64,000 bases of DNA from Sebastes aleutianus (lineage: Eukaryota; Chordata; Actinopteri; Perciformes; Sebastidae): the NCBI GenBank assembly GCA_916700875.1, contig CAKAKS010000067.1, positions 9,265,591 to 9,329,590 on the forward strand. Reading direction: 5' to 3'. The position numbers and the translations under genes are program-made. How positions within the stretch are numbered: position 1 is the stretch's first letter; every line of letters starts with the position of its first letter. Below are positions 47,738 through 58,900 of the stretch, piece after piece. The notes below the pieces were generated by a model. That model saw nothing but the letters and a program-made list of their open reading frames with translations, was not told the origin of the DNA and searched no databases.

Positions 47738-48465
47738 AACATTTTTGTTTTGAAATACAATTTGGATAGCATAGTCTTGTAAAATTAAACAATACGATTG
47801 TATTATTTCAATACAATTCCACTAAAGGTCACCGTCACATAACTGTAATTTTGAGGTACCATGTTTTATTTCTTGGACTGGTTGAATCTGCACAAGAGAA
47901 TATCAGTGCATGATCTGCCACTGTGTAAACATGTATGCTACAGTATGTGATACTTGATACTACATAAAGAATTGTAGCCATTTTTACTTTTGCTTCTATA
48001 ACTCATGTCAGACAGGATTTACACTTATATAACACTGTTATTTATACATTTTGTATAAAGGGTGAGGACTATATTATTGTGCTTATTTATGCTTTGATAT
48101 GTGGCGTGCTACAGTAAGTGCAGATCCAATGATTTGGACATCACAGGAGCATTAGAATTGTAACATACGTGTATGCACAAGGACCAGATGCACTGTGTTT
48201 TGTGTTTGTAGCAAAACACTGATTTACAACACCTGTCCACTGGAGGCCTCTGTACACCCACACAGGTGTTTTCAGTTAATCTGGCTGATTCAACCTCTGC
48301 TCAGGACTGTGTGGGTGTGTATCTTCCTGAGTCTCCTGTTGTGTTGAACCTGTTAGGACGGGACAAATTACACCTTTATCATTCTCACGTAGATGAAGAT
48401 TTGTGACCTAATAAATTCTCGTCAAAGCTCCGGCCCACCTTCAACCTGAGCAGAGGTCTTATCAG
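47738..48465. other. Intergenic sequence with no gene recognised
   Basis: AT-rich; nothing recognised. Confidence 0.45.
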
Positions 48466-49640
48466 CCACAGTGGTGGAAGAAGCATTAAGACCTTTTACT
48501 TAAGTAAAAGTAGCAATATACAGTGTAAAAAATACTTTGTTACAAGTAAAAGTCCTGCATTCAAAGTTGGTAGCACTTCATTTTACAGGTCCGCAAATTT
48601 TATGGTAATTAGGTGATAATTAGCAAGTAATTTATTTGAAATGTCTGTGGAATTACTGCCAAATTACCCCAATATTTACCTCAAAATATATTGAAAATTA
48701 CTTAAATAGGGCCCTTAGGCTTGAGAAGCGGCTGTGCGCTGCTCTTCATCGGAGGTGGAAAACCTAAACTAATTGAAGACACTGATACTGATTCTGATCA
48801 GTCACAAATCTCACTATTGTGTAACTTATTGTCACAAATGTAACCTGGTAGCTAATGTCATGATTCAGGGAGTTTTTAAAGAAATTTAAAATAATTTATT
48901 TACTAATTATTTATTATTTATTTACTATCTATTTATCAGCAGACATGGAAATGAAACATATCAATTAACTTTCTATCCTTTTCTTGGAAATGTATTAAAT
49001 AAATTACCAGCTATTGGGAAATAGCTGAATATAATTATTAAATAATGTTTAGAATAAAGTAATTTTCGATAAATTCTGAGGTAATTATTGGGGTAATTTG
49101 GCAGTAATTCCAAAGAAATTTCAAATAGGTTACTTGATAATTATCACCTAATTACGATGACATTTGCGGACCTGAAAAATGAAGTGTTACCTCAAAGTCT
49201 TACTTAACTAAAAGTACAAAAGTATTAGCATCAAAATATACTTAAAGTATCAAAAAAATATTCATTGTTCAGAATGGCCCATTTCAGCCTAACAAATAGT
49301 ATATTATTTAATTATAATTATTGATGCATGTGTTCATCACTTTAATGTTGCAGCTGGTAAAGGGGGAGCTAAGTTTATGTACTTTACATACTGCTGGGTA
49401 ACTTAACCTGTGATAATACATCATAATGTATTAGTTGATTTATTTATTTATTTTATTTTTTATTAAAAATCTGAATATGCAAAGTAGTTACTTTGCTTAG
49501 CTGTCAAATAAATGTAGTGTAAAAAGTCCAATATTTGCTTTCAAAGTAGATTGGAGTAAAAGTATAAAGTAACATAAAATGTAAATACTCAAGTAAAGTA
49601 CAAGTACCTCATAATTATACCTAAATACAGTATAGAACAG
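48466..49640. repeat. Dispersed repeat family E, split by a long-TIR element
   Basis: The left part (48466-48568: CACAGTGGTGGAAGAAGC, then TTTACTTAAGTAAAAGTAGC) and the right part (49200 to about 49640: TTAACTAAAAGTACAAAAGT ... CTCAAGTAAAGTACAAGTAC) read as one element once 48569-49191 is removed. The ends are AAGTAAAAGTA-rich and partly complementary. A related inverted fragment lies at 52548-52785. It is non-coding, and abundant in fish genomes from memory. Confidence 0.75.
48569..49191. mobile_element. Long-TIR non-autonomous element nested in repeat E
   Basis: The left end GGTAGCACTTCATTTTACAG and the right end ...TTTTTCAGGTCC-complement (GGACCTGAAAAATGAAGTGTTACC) are inverted. Similarity continues inward for roughly 140 bp (TAATTAGGTGATAATTA, GCCAAATTACCCCAATA). 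The flanks TCAAAGTT (48561-48568) and TCAAAGTC (49192-49199) match at 7/8, a likely 8-bp target duplication. The 623-bp body has no transposase and can fold into a long hairpin. Confidence 0.85.
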
Positions 49641-50241
49641 CTGAAAACACCTGTGTGGGTGTGCAGAGGTTTTAAAATATAACTGCATACATGTAACAAA
49701 ATAATACAAACTCAAATGTCTACTAACAAGTTTTCTGAGCTCTAATAACGTATAAGTTTGCTTTAAATTATTTGAATTAATTGAATAATTTGTTCCACAG
49801 TAGTCACACATTTTAAGAAGTGATTTTCAATCATATCATGCATTGTACGTTTTTTTCCCCATCGCTTCAAATCGTTTGTGTGACAGAGGAGCTGCCACCC
49901 AGCAGCCCCGCTCTGATCTGATGGAGTGGAACAACATTTAATCAGACTTTAAGTCCCTGTTGTGTTTTGTTTTATTATTTTTGCAGATCTTAAGCCCCCC
50001 CCCCTCCACCCACCACCGTTCTTTCCACTGACTTTACCCACCTGATCCCTGTGACCTGATTCCAACAACGAGGGTGGTGATATGTAGCTGAAGTCCCCCC
50101 CCCTCACCGCCAAACAAGATCAACTGACCAGTAATCAGCCCCCAAATGTAGACCTGTGAATTTTTGCGTGAGCTGAGCGGCTCGTCCTGACCCCTTTGCT
50201 GTGGCTTAACAAATGTGTAGACGTGACACAGCAGTTACTTG
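49641..50241. other. 3' flank of lrrc30, no other gene
   Basis: Unrecognised sequence with two C runs at about 49994-50005 and 50096-50104. Nothing else stands out. Confidence 0.4.
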
Positions 50242-50247
50242 TTTATT
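50242..50247 (-). terminator. lrrc30: Poly(A) signal for lrrc30
   Basis: TTTATT on the plus strand is AATAAA on the minus strand, about 200 nt after the lrrc30 stop codon. It is the nearest canonical hexamer I see and would give a short 3' UTR that contains the dinucleotide repeat. Confidence 0.55.
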
Positions 50248-50372
50248 TTTAACATCACATAAAAAAAACAGGAAACATTAATACTGAGTAATGCTCATTT
50301 GTCTGTTTGTGGAAACAGCTAGGGCTCACGGCATGACTACCACGTGCCGATTTGTGCCAACATCCCATTTTA

Positions 50373-50399
50373 CACACACACCCACACACACACTCACAC

Positions 50400-50434
<35 letters not shown>
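50373..50434 (-). repeat. (CA)n microsatellite in the lrrc30 3' UTR
   Basis: About 30 CA units with a few interruptions (CCC, CTC, CGC) begin 11 bp past the lrrc30 stop codon. On the transcript strand it reads (UG)n. Confidence 0.95.
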
Positions 50435-50436
<2 letters not shown>

Positions 50437-50445
50437 GGTAGTCCC

Positions 50446-51339
50446 TCACGTGGGCTTGAGGTAGTTATAGAGGGCACTGAGTCCTCCTTGCAGCACCTCC
50501 TGGATAGGCTTGAGGAGGGGGTTGTGGATAATATGAAGTCCTTTATCCATCGGGTGGCAGGCCAACCTCCCGAGCCGGCTCAGTAGGTACAGTTCCATCG
50601 GCACATTCTGCAGGTCATTGAAGTCAACATTGAGTAGCTCTAAAGACTCCAGGAAGCACAGCGTCTTAGGCAGTGTGTGGATGCTGTTTCCCTCCACGAT
50701 GAGGATCTTCAGGTTAACCAAGTTCTGGATCTGGTCCGCGATGGTCTCCAGACGGTTGCATGCCAGGTGGAGAAAGACCAGGCCCTTCATGCTGTAGACG
50801 CAGGTGGGGATGTGTACGATGCGGTTGTGGCTGAGGTTGAGTTTGGTCAGATTGTGCATGGCCGCCAGGCTGCCGGGGAGGCCTGTGATCTGGTTGTTGG
50901 CCAGGCTGAGCACCTCCAGGCAGGTGCAGGAGCCCAGCTCCTCGGGGACCTCGCTCAGGCGGTTGCGGCAGGCGAAGAGCACACGCAGCTTCTTCAGGAG
51001 GCTGATCTCGGGCGGGAGGCTGGACAGGTTGTTACTCCACAGGTTGAGGATCTCCAGATTGTTCATGGCGCCCAGGGCAGAGGGCAGAGAGCACAGGCAG
51101 TTCATGGACAAGTTTAGCTTTTGCAGTTCTCGGAGCTCCCAAAGCTCAGACGGTGTCTCGTCGAGCGATCGCATGGCCAGGCTGAGGGTGCTGTAGCCAA
51201 AGTGCACCGTGGCGTGTCTGCGGATCCTCTCGGCGGCCGAGGACACGCTGGGCTGGTCGTCTCTCCCGGAACTCTTCCTGCGTTGACTCACCTCATTCAG
51301 CTCCTTGTTGGAGAAACCGCGTGATTGCTTCCCACCCAT
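50446..51339 (-). CDS. lrrc30: Leucine-rich repeat-containing protein 30
   Basis: An intact 297-codon frame in one exon, about the length of mammalian LRRC30. The start MGGKQS fits the N-myristoylation consensus (Gly2, Ser6), suggesting membrane association; this and in-frame context choose the start. Residues 1-45 are polar and Arg/Ser-rich. From about residue 48 run eight or nine 23-residue leucine-rich repeats of the LxxLxxLxLxxNxLxxLPxxL type; units include LQKLNLSMNCLCSLP, LEILNLWSNNLSSLP, LTKLNLSHNRIVHIP and LELLNVDFNDLQNVP. The tail (CHPMDKGLHIIHNPLLKP, then an amphipathic GGLSALYNYLKPT end) is the segment I most associate with LRRC30. There is no signal peptide, transmembrane helix or catalytic domain; such proteins usually act as protein-binding scaffolds, and the partner is unknown. 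lrrc30 lies upstream of ptprm on the same strand, as in human. GC content is higher than in its surroundings. No frameshift or stop breaks it. Confidence 0.94.
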   Translation of the reverse strand: MGGKQSRGFSNKELNEVSQRRKSSGRDDQPSVSSAAERIRRHATVHFGYSTLSLAMRSLDETPSELWELRELQKLNLSMNCLCSLPSALGAMNNLEILNLWSNNLSSLPPEISLLKKLRVLFACRNRLSEVPEELGSCTCLEVLSLANNQITGLPGSLAAMHNLTKLNLSHNRIVHIPTCVYSMKGLVFLHLACNRLETIADQIQNLVNLKILIVEGNSIHTLPKTLCFLESLELLNVDFNDLQNVPMELYLLSRLGRLACHPMDKGLHIIHNPLLKPIQEVLQGGLSALYNYLKPT

Positions 51340-51369
51340 CGTCCCTCGCAGCGCTGTCGATCCTATCGC
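51340..51369 (-). other. lrrc30: lrrc30 5' UTR segment with possible splice acceptor
   Basis: Just 5' of the ATG the minus strand reads TTGTTATAG then GCGATAGG, with a branch-point-like TGCTGAC about 18 nt before the AG (51371-51370). This would make 51369 the first base of the coding exon and imply a 5' UTR intron. The pyrimidine tract is short, so unspliced transcription remains possible. Confidence 0.35.
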
Positions 51370-51371
51370 CT

Positions 51372-52373
51372 ATAACAAGATGTCAGCATGCGATTAGCTG
51401 AATCACCAACAATGCTGAGGATAATGGCTGCCGATTGATCTCCAGGGTTCTTGAATGAGCAGAACATGATCAGATCTACAAGTTGTTGTAGAACTCCTGA
51501 TGTTTGGCAGCAGTCACACTGAACCCTGGCTGAGTTTTTTCCTCACGAGTTGAGTCGCAGGGTGCTGTAACTGAGCACTATGGGGGCTCGTGGTCTGTGT
51601 CTCCCAGACCAACTGCCTGTCTTACTGGATTTCATAGCCCAGCTGGTCCTGTCACTTCACATGTCCACAGATAGCACCCATGCTCTCCACCCACTACCGC
51701 AGGGCAGAGCTCGGGATAGGATGCCGTGTGAGCTCAATCAGATGAGGTCACTGCCATGATCTCATAGCGTAGCGCACAGAAATACACGCTGTGCACCACG
51801 TGGTGCACATTATTCTGTTAGCTACACCTGCTATCTTCCGCTGCGTATTACATTTTGCACTTAAAATAATTCGGATATTTAACATACCAGCTCTGGCTGA
51901 CCATAATCTCTTCTCACTTTGTGCCTTTGTGCTTGAACTTAATATGGCACCGAGCCGGCAGCCGTGAGAAACACTGAATCATCTCTCAAAAAAGGAACAG
52001 TTCTTAAAGGTATTAGTGGGACCGTATGCACAGACATGCGCTGGTTTAATCTCAAGAGCAAAAAGGACATGGAACATTCCAGCGTGTTCCTAGAAAACTC
52101 CACTGCTGTTCAAAATCTCACTCATGTGGCCCCGAGGGGAGGATCTCTCTTCGTGTAAAAGCATACACTGTGGTGCATTTACATTTTTGAATTTGTCTTT
52201 CCCCCCAGCAAGTTATACACACTGAGGGAAAAAAAGTTCCTCGTGCTTTTTCCTCTAAAGAGTTCTGCAAGTATCTCCGTAGCGTTCACTCAAAGCTATT
52301 TGTTCCACTTCCTTTTAAAGTTGTAAAATTAAGAGGAAAAAAAAGATTCAAATATTATAACTTTCCAGTATTT
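51372..52373. other. Upstream flank of lrrc30 (possible 5' UTR intron)
   Basis: Non-repetitive sequence with no recognised exon. It would be intronic if both proposed splice sites are used; otherwise it is the promoter flank. Confidence 0.35.
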
Positions 52374-52375
52374 AC

Positions 52376-52455
52376 CTGGAGTCGTTTGAATACTTTCTAC
52401 CGTCTGTCTGCCTAATCAGCTCGCAGCCGTAGGGCAGTGGAGATATCCCATCATG
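52376..52455 (-). other. lrrc30: Candidate non-coding first exon of lrrc30
   Basis: On the minus strand GACTCCAG is followed by GTAAATAC (donor GT at 52375-52374), a good donor. The preceding sequence is GC-balanced and lacks repeats. Paired with the acceptor at 51371-51370 it would define a ~1-kb 5' UTR intron. This is inference from splice-site shape only; the start of the exon is a guess. Confidence 0.25.
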
Positions 52456-52547
52456 CATCTGGTAATAGAGACGCAGGGTACTCAATGTGTCACAGGACTA
52501 TTAGCACATTGACACCTACAGTACAGGCAATTTAGAGATTCCATTTG

Positions 52548-52785
52548 AAGTACTTGTACTTTACATGAGTATTTCTATTTCATCCCATTTCATCCCCCTA
52601 CTCTGAGCCAGATAATATGCATTTTACTTCACTACTTACTGTCATTTATTTGACAGCTTTAGTTACTTAACAAGATAAAGATTTTACAGACAAAACACAT
52701 GATGAGTTTATAAAATATAATGCACTGGTATGGATTAAATTACCCAACAGTGTATAAAATAGTTAAAATTAGCTCCACCTCGACC
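52548..52785 (-). repeat. Repeat family E fragment (inverted)
   Basis: The sequence from GTACTTGTACTTTACATGAG to TTAAAATTAGCTCCACCT matches the right part of the element at 49200-49640 in reverse complement (for example GCAGCTGGTAAAGGGGGAGCT against AGCTCCACC, and GTCAAATAAATG against CATTTATTTGAC). It is truncated on one side. Confidence 0.65.
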
Positions 52786-52799
52786 GGCGGTGGAGTAAG

Positions 52800-53117
52800 A
52801 GAGACTCACAGCTGTCAGTCATGACTTCTCTCCTTCTTTTTATAGCATCAAATAACTAAAACCAAACTTATCAGAAAAGTGAACACTTGAAAATACATCA
52901 GTGTGATAAGAACTAGCTAAAATGACAGAAACTATCTTTGGGAAAAATGTATTTGACGTGTACTTTGACTTTTTAGTTTGGCCCATGTCCCATCCGCTAA
53001 CATGGAGGGGGCGGGATTTCTGACCTATACTGCAGCCAGCCACCAGGGGGCGATCCAGATGTTTTGGCTTCACTTTTGGGGAGCTGTCATGTCGTCCATC
53101 TTTATATACAGTCTATG
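52800..53117 (-). repeat. Dispersed repeat ending in the family A terminus
   Basis: It ends with CATCTTTATATACAGTCTATG, the inverse of the CATAGACTGTATATAA start of family A. The body (CCACCAGGGGGCGATCCAGA, TTTTGGCTTCACTTTTGGGG) is an abundant fish repeat from memory. The minus-strand frame at 52840-53073 is a by-product. Confidence 0.6.
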
Positions 53118-53290
53118 ATCAGTAATAATAATACTATATGTTGTGTTGATATTAAACTTTTCTGCATTGTGAATACTTTCTTTTTATGTTAAATACATTT
53201 TGCAAATAATATTTTGTGATATTTTCAATGCAGGGCTTTTACTAACAATGAAGTATTTTCATATTGCAATGTTGTTATTTTTGTTTAAAA

Positions 53291-53774
53291 TTAAAAGTTA
53301 CATATCATGAAAAGCTCACTTTCTCATTGCTTGTGCACATACATTTGGGTATCTGGAGTGCCCACCAACCCACAAACTGTGAAATAAGACAACCCAGTCA
53401 GTTTTTTTTTGTGGGCTGCCTAGATCAGAAAACATGATTTAACAAGCCATTCAGATTTGGCTCCCCTTCCTATGTCACATGCAGACTCATTAGAATATAC
53501 CGCCCACAGCTTAAGAACAACGTTTGCAAAATTACACCATATTTTTCTCGCAAGCCAATCAGAGCAGACTGGGCTTTTTGAGGAAGGGGCTTCAAAGAGA
53601 CAGGCACTAAAACTGAGTGTTTCAGACAGAGGGTGAATACAGGTATATTCAGACAGACAGTATGAGAAAAATAATGTTTTTGGTTTTTTTTACATTAAAG
53701 CATGTAAACATGTTCTAGTAGAAACCCAAAATACAAGTATGAACCTGGAAATGAGGTTGATATGTCCCCTTTAA
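53291..53774 (+). mobile_element. TTAA-flanked MITE (piggyBac-like), copy 2
   Basis: It is flanked by TTAA at 53291-53294 and 53771-53774. The right end GATATGTCCCC is intact; the left end has decayed to AAGTTACATATCATG. It is collinear with the copy at 46864-47737 minus that copy's insertion, sharing TACATTTGGGTATCTGGAG and GCAAGCCAATCAGAGCAGAC. Confidence 0.75.
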
Positions 53775-54707
53775 GTAAAAGCTGTCATGACTTCCTCCAT
53801 CACTGTCCATTTCATTGATATAACCTGCTTGTCTTTGGACTGTGGGAAACCAAAGTATCTGGAGGAAACCCATGCAGACAGAGGAAAACATACTCATACA
53901 GAGGTAAACAAACTCCAAATTATAAGGCCTTACAGTAGCTAGCCCGGTTTGAACTCAGGTCCTTCCTGCTGTGAGGCAACAGTGCTAAACACATAGTGAA
54001 GTCAAGTCTGTTTAAGTCCAAATCAAAAGTTTGTTCTATGTTTTACAGTCTATACAGCATGTACTGTATATACACCCTCTACCATTACAGCATCAATTCA
54101 GTTAAAACAAAAAATCCTTTAACAGGGAAGAACACTATGATGAAATTCAGAAAGAGCAACAGAGGAGACATCACTCTTACAGGACAGACAGACATTCAAT
54201 AGATGTGTACAGAGTGTACAGTACATCATGTACACTGAGCTGATGTAACAACCATACTACCATTTTGTATCTATCTATGTACCTCCCCATTTAACATTTA
54301 TGAGCAGTATATCATAAATTGTTTATAACATATTTTAATGTAGTTATGAGCAAATATAAGGATATTTAAGTGTTTATGTACAGTAAGTTTGCAGTGTTGG
54401 GAAGGTTATTCTAGAAATGTAATAGGTTATAGATTACTAGTTACCCTGTTAAAATGTATGCATAAGTATTTTAACTATTTTAATTACTCCATGAAAGTAA
54501 TGTCATTTATTGTATTTGATTGCTTTTCTAACAAACGTTTTAAATGAAAAAAATTGATAAAAACATCAAATTAAACCAGGCAGTGTAAACCTGTCAAACC
54601 TTTATTAACGTTCTTCAATATAATTTAAATTAAGATTGGAACAGAGCTACAGAATGACTGTTATACTCTACATAAAATCTACATTAAAAAAAATAATATA
54701 TTCGGAT
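53775..54707. other. Intergenic sequence with no gene recognised
   Basis: AT-rich; the block at 53830-53960 (CTGTGGGAAACCAAAGTATC, GCCCGGTTTGAACTCAGGTC) looks like a diverged repeat relic. No exon was recognised. Confidence 0.4.
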
Positions 54708-55323
54708 TATGTCTGTCAATTGATTAAAATATTCAATCGCAATTAATTGCATGAGTGTCCATAGTTAATTGCGTATAATTGCAAATGAATCACATTTTTT
54801 TATCTGTTCAAAATGTACCTTAAAGGGAGATTATTCAATCAAGTATTTAATACTCTTATCAACATGGGAGTGGACAAATAGTTGCTTAATGCAAATGTAT
54901 GTATATTTTTATTATTGGAAATCAATGAACAACACAAAACAATGACAACTATTGTCTAGAAACCCTCACAGGTACTGCATTTAGCACAAAAAAAGATGCT
55001 CAAATCTTAACATGGAAAACTCAAGCCCGACAGGCATCAACAGCTGTCAGTGTGTCAGTGTGCTGACTTGACTATGACTTGCCCCAAACTGCATGTGATT
55101 ATCATAAAGTGGGCATGGCTGTAAAGGGGAGACTCGTGGGTACCCATAGAACCCATTTTCATTCACATATGTTGAGGTCAGAGGTCAAGGTCCTTTGAAT
55201 TTGGCCTTTGGCTTTGGATTTTTTAGAAATGAATTAAAAATCAAAAGTTGAGTTAATGCGTTAAAGAAATTAGTGGCATTAAAATTAATTGGCATTAACG
55301 CGTTATTAGCGTTGCAATCACTA
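54708..55323 (+). mobile_element. hAT-type non-autonomous element, copy 6 (decayed ends)
   Basis: It is collinear with copies 1 and 4 from TATGTCTGTCAA to a degraded right end near GCGTTGCAATCACTA. It has lost the segment just after the DR1 motif, and both termini have mutated, so no target duplication is visible. The DR1 motif AGGTCA-G-AGGTCA is intact at 55175-55187. Confidence 0.85.
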
Positions 55324-58300
55324 ACATTGTTGTTGCTATATAATAATAATATAACATATATGAAGACATATTCAATATAATCTTTATATTGGCATTCATT
55401 ATCTGTTTATATATCAACATACAATTATGGATGCTGAAGTTGTTGAGAACTACATCAATAAACAATTAAAAAGACCTTTTATCTGGTTACAACTTCATTA
55501 CAGTGTGTTATTTATAAGATATTTACATACTGCTTATAAATGCTGAATAGGCGAAGATAAATTAAATGTTTTCTAATCATTGTAAAACATCATATAAGAA
55601 AAATGTTGTCAAATAAGGACAGAAATTGACTTGTGTCTCTGAAATGAAACACTATTTTCATTCCTATTAGCTTCATGGCACCAATCATTTTCTAAGGAGG
55701 TGTCAACCAAGTGATTAACAGGATTTCTGCAACAGGAGAGGTCTACATTCATGAGCCGTGAACACTTTATATAAACGTTAGGGGTGTAAATGGGACCTTG
55801 GACTTGATCCACTTTCCTCGACAGCCTCACAGACTCTGACCGGGACTTAGAGTGGCCTTAGTCATCATTCTTCTCCCAGTCCAGTAATCAAAGTACTTGG
55901 ATGACAGTTAGCAGTGATATCCAGCTCTGGGGACTCGGTAGCTCTGCTCTGAGCACGGCTACATCAGCACTTATGAATGACAGCTTGAATCATGTGTTTG
56001 CTGAATTGGACACTGGAGATAGGGCTGTTGGGGTGCATTGCCCATTCAGGCAGCTGCTTGTGCAGCAGCATGTGTCATCTGGACAGTTTTTGGTAAATGG
56101 CAACACCTTCGTATCGCAGTAACATTGTGCAGAAACTGGTTTCTGGCTGACACTTTATCACAAAGTCTTTAGTTTTTAGGAGCAGATATATCTGTGCTGC
56201 TGTTCTTGTGTATATGTGCGCCGCGGCTAATTTCACAAACAGCAGGATTGCTATATCCTGCCATCCTCTATTTACATGAAAAATTGACACCTCAGCTGAA
56301 ACCGTCAGAGCACCCCCCCCCCCCCCCCCTCACCCTCACCCTCATGTGCAAACACATCCCCGGAGTGGCTCAGAACACATGCTGTCAAATAAGCATGGCT
56401 TCATATGCATATCCCTCATTATGGGTTAACTGTAGCATTGCAATACCTGAAAAAAGGCTGAGAGGGATGGACAGATGGAGGGAGGGGGTGGGATGGAAAC
56501 TGGATAGGTAGGTGGATGAATGGACAGAGCGAATAATGCTCATTTCTGTGACAGAGAGATGTCATCATGACATACTTCCCCATAACACGCCGTCGCCTGG
56601 CACTCCGTCATAATCCTGCGAGGCATGAATCTTCATTAAACGCTGCTTTTTTATCCCGTGCGTGCGTTTTCTTTCCAAATGAATCTTCCTTTCTACCAGA
56701 GGAACAGATGTGTGGAAACAGCTTGAGATTTGAATTACAAGAAAATGGGATTTACCATTCCTCCCGCATTCACACAACACCTTAATACAGAGTCCCATTA
56801 GTGCCAAAATGAGGATGAGTTATTCACTCTGAGAACAGTTACACCCTCCAGTCCTCAGGGTGACAAAAATGATCTCATTTGAGAAAGCTCATCTGGTTAT
56901 GTGGCACAATAATGACTCCGGATGAGCTACCTTTAGAGACTCAAGTTCAAGATATATACCATTATTACTTGTTCATTACTGTGGAGGCTTCCGGCGATGA
57001 CAGATGATGTATGGCCTCGCTGCCACGGAATCCGCCGTAGGTGTCTCTCTCCTGTTGAAATGTAAGGAGTACCTGCCAAGACCTGAGGCTCTTTAGAGTC
57101 TATATTGCAGACACATTACTCCCCGAAGCCAGCACTCTTATTGAAGAATATGCTCCCTCTTTAGACAGAATATGAGACAAGATCAGGTCTAAGAGACAAG
57201 AAATGTGCATTTTGCAAGCCTATTGAGTATTCCAGACCAAATTAGCACCATGAAATGGGAGAGAGCATGTGAATGGTTTGGATGACGAGCCACCTGAGAA
57301 GATAATCGTCTATTATTCAGCAGGTGCAGATGTGAATATTCACACCACTGGACACTTTCCACTTTCCATTTGTGCGCGCGTCGCGTACGCATCCCCCCAG
57401 CTAATGGAGTCTGTGGACGCGGCCCTGCATTTTAGTCAAAAAATTGAGGATGTGTCACACATTCGAATTGCCATCTGGAAATTGGCTGCAACAGTGCTCT
57501 GCCCAAATCTCCAGGTGACACAAAGGGTCTACTCAGCAATGCAAATCAGTGGGGAGGAAATGTGAGGGAGTGTCCACCAAGTCAGCTAGGAAGACGAGGC
57601 CAAGAACATTTCATTTCAGTGTTTCAAATGTTCATTTATTAACCACATTAGACACACCGAGGTCGCCCCTGGCTGCTTGTGCAAATTGTCACCATGGAAA
57701 TGACTATATATCAAGGGCGGGTTTAATATATTCGAGTCCACTTTGAAGACAAATTGGCGCTAAAAGAGCACAAACACAAATTCATAACCATTCTGCATCT
57801 TCTTGGAATATTTTTCACCTCCTTATCAACTCCAACTGAAGCACCTCCGCTGAGTATCGTGTAATCTCCTAATCCCTCTCCCCCAGGCCACACGCCAGGT
57901 ATCTGTAGTTAGATCTGTAGCAAAGCAGCCAGATTCATCTCCAGATAAACTGGGACAACATGATGAATAGATAATAAAGGCACCCAGGGGAGAGCACTAT
58001 CCGGGTTAACTCCGCCGCATAAAGATACCATTTGTAATGATGGCTGGAATCAACGGGGAAGTGCAGCGAGCAAAGCTAACTGGGCTCCAAAGTGACCAAA
58101 TCAGTCCCGACTTTGCTGATGCAGCAGATGGGGAGTACAAACCAATTGTGGCTGTGACAACAACAAGCAGGGTGATGAAGTACCAGCGAGCAGCCTATCT
58201 GGGTCTCACCTGCTCACTGACACTCCTACAGGCCGAACAAGGACGTGTCGTACAGTGGAGCAATCGTGATGAGATGAACTGTCAATGCTTTGCGATGGCA

Positions 58301-58490
58301 ATGAGATCGATTGATTTATTCGGTCAGGCTCTGACCTCGTCACTCTCTGAGAGCTCAGCAGAGACCCAAGAGTGACATTAATGAACTCCTCCTCCATAGC
58401 TGCATCAGATACAGAGCCTGATGCCAGCTAATTATGTGAGGCATCTACTGCGTGTGGGCCGGGCACAGATAGATTACTGAATGGGCCTAC
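55324..58490. other. Intergenic stretch with no gene recognised
   Basis: About 3.2 kb. There is a C run at about 56312-56330. The part from 56540 to 58000 is complex and non-repetitive, with a small CpG cluster (GTGCGCGCGTCGCGTACGC) at 57371-57389. I saw no exon of lama1, the expected next gene, but one short exon could be missed. Confidence 0.4.
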
Positions 58491-58900
58491 TGGGCACAGG
58501 CCCAGGCCAGCGGCCCAAAAATGTCAGGGCCCCCCCTGGCCTTCACCTACAAAATGTCCCTCAATGAGACCAACCAAAAAGAGACTCTCAAAATGACCAC
58601 GAATAAACATGAAACGACTACAAAGAGACACAACAACAGAGAGAGATACATAGCAAGTACAAAGAGATACAAAATGACCACAAAGAGACACAAAACAACT
58701 GCAAAAAGACACAAAATGACTACCAAAAGACACACAATGACTACAAAGAGACACAAAAAGAACACACAGAGACACAAAAGACTACAAATTACTACAAAGA
58801 GACACAAAAAGACCATAAAGAGACGCAAAAGACAACAAAGAAACACAAAATTACTACACAAAAAGATGACAGAGACACAAAATAACTACAATGAGAAAAA
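58491..58900 (+). repeat. Minisatellite of ACAAAGAGACACAAAATGAC type
   Basis: After a head with GGGCACAGGCCCAGGCC, units of about 20-23 bp built on ACAAAGAGACACAAAATGAC repeat more than ten times to about 58890. The array keeps one frame open for 136 codons as a Lys/His/Thr/Arg-rich repeat peptide (TTKRHK units), with no gene structure around it. Confidence 0.88.

Noticed and set aside
50677..51196. 146- and 130-codon frames antisense to lrrc30
   Set aside because: Shadows of the GC-rich, leucine-repeat-periodic lrrc30 coding sequence; no independent domain.
58037..58375. 112-codon plus-strand frame
   Set aside because: No domain, no splice or promoter context, and an overlapping minus frame of similar quality.
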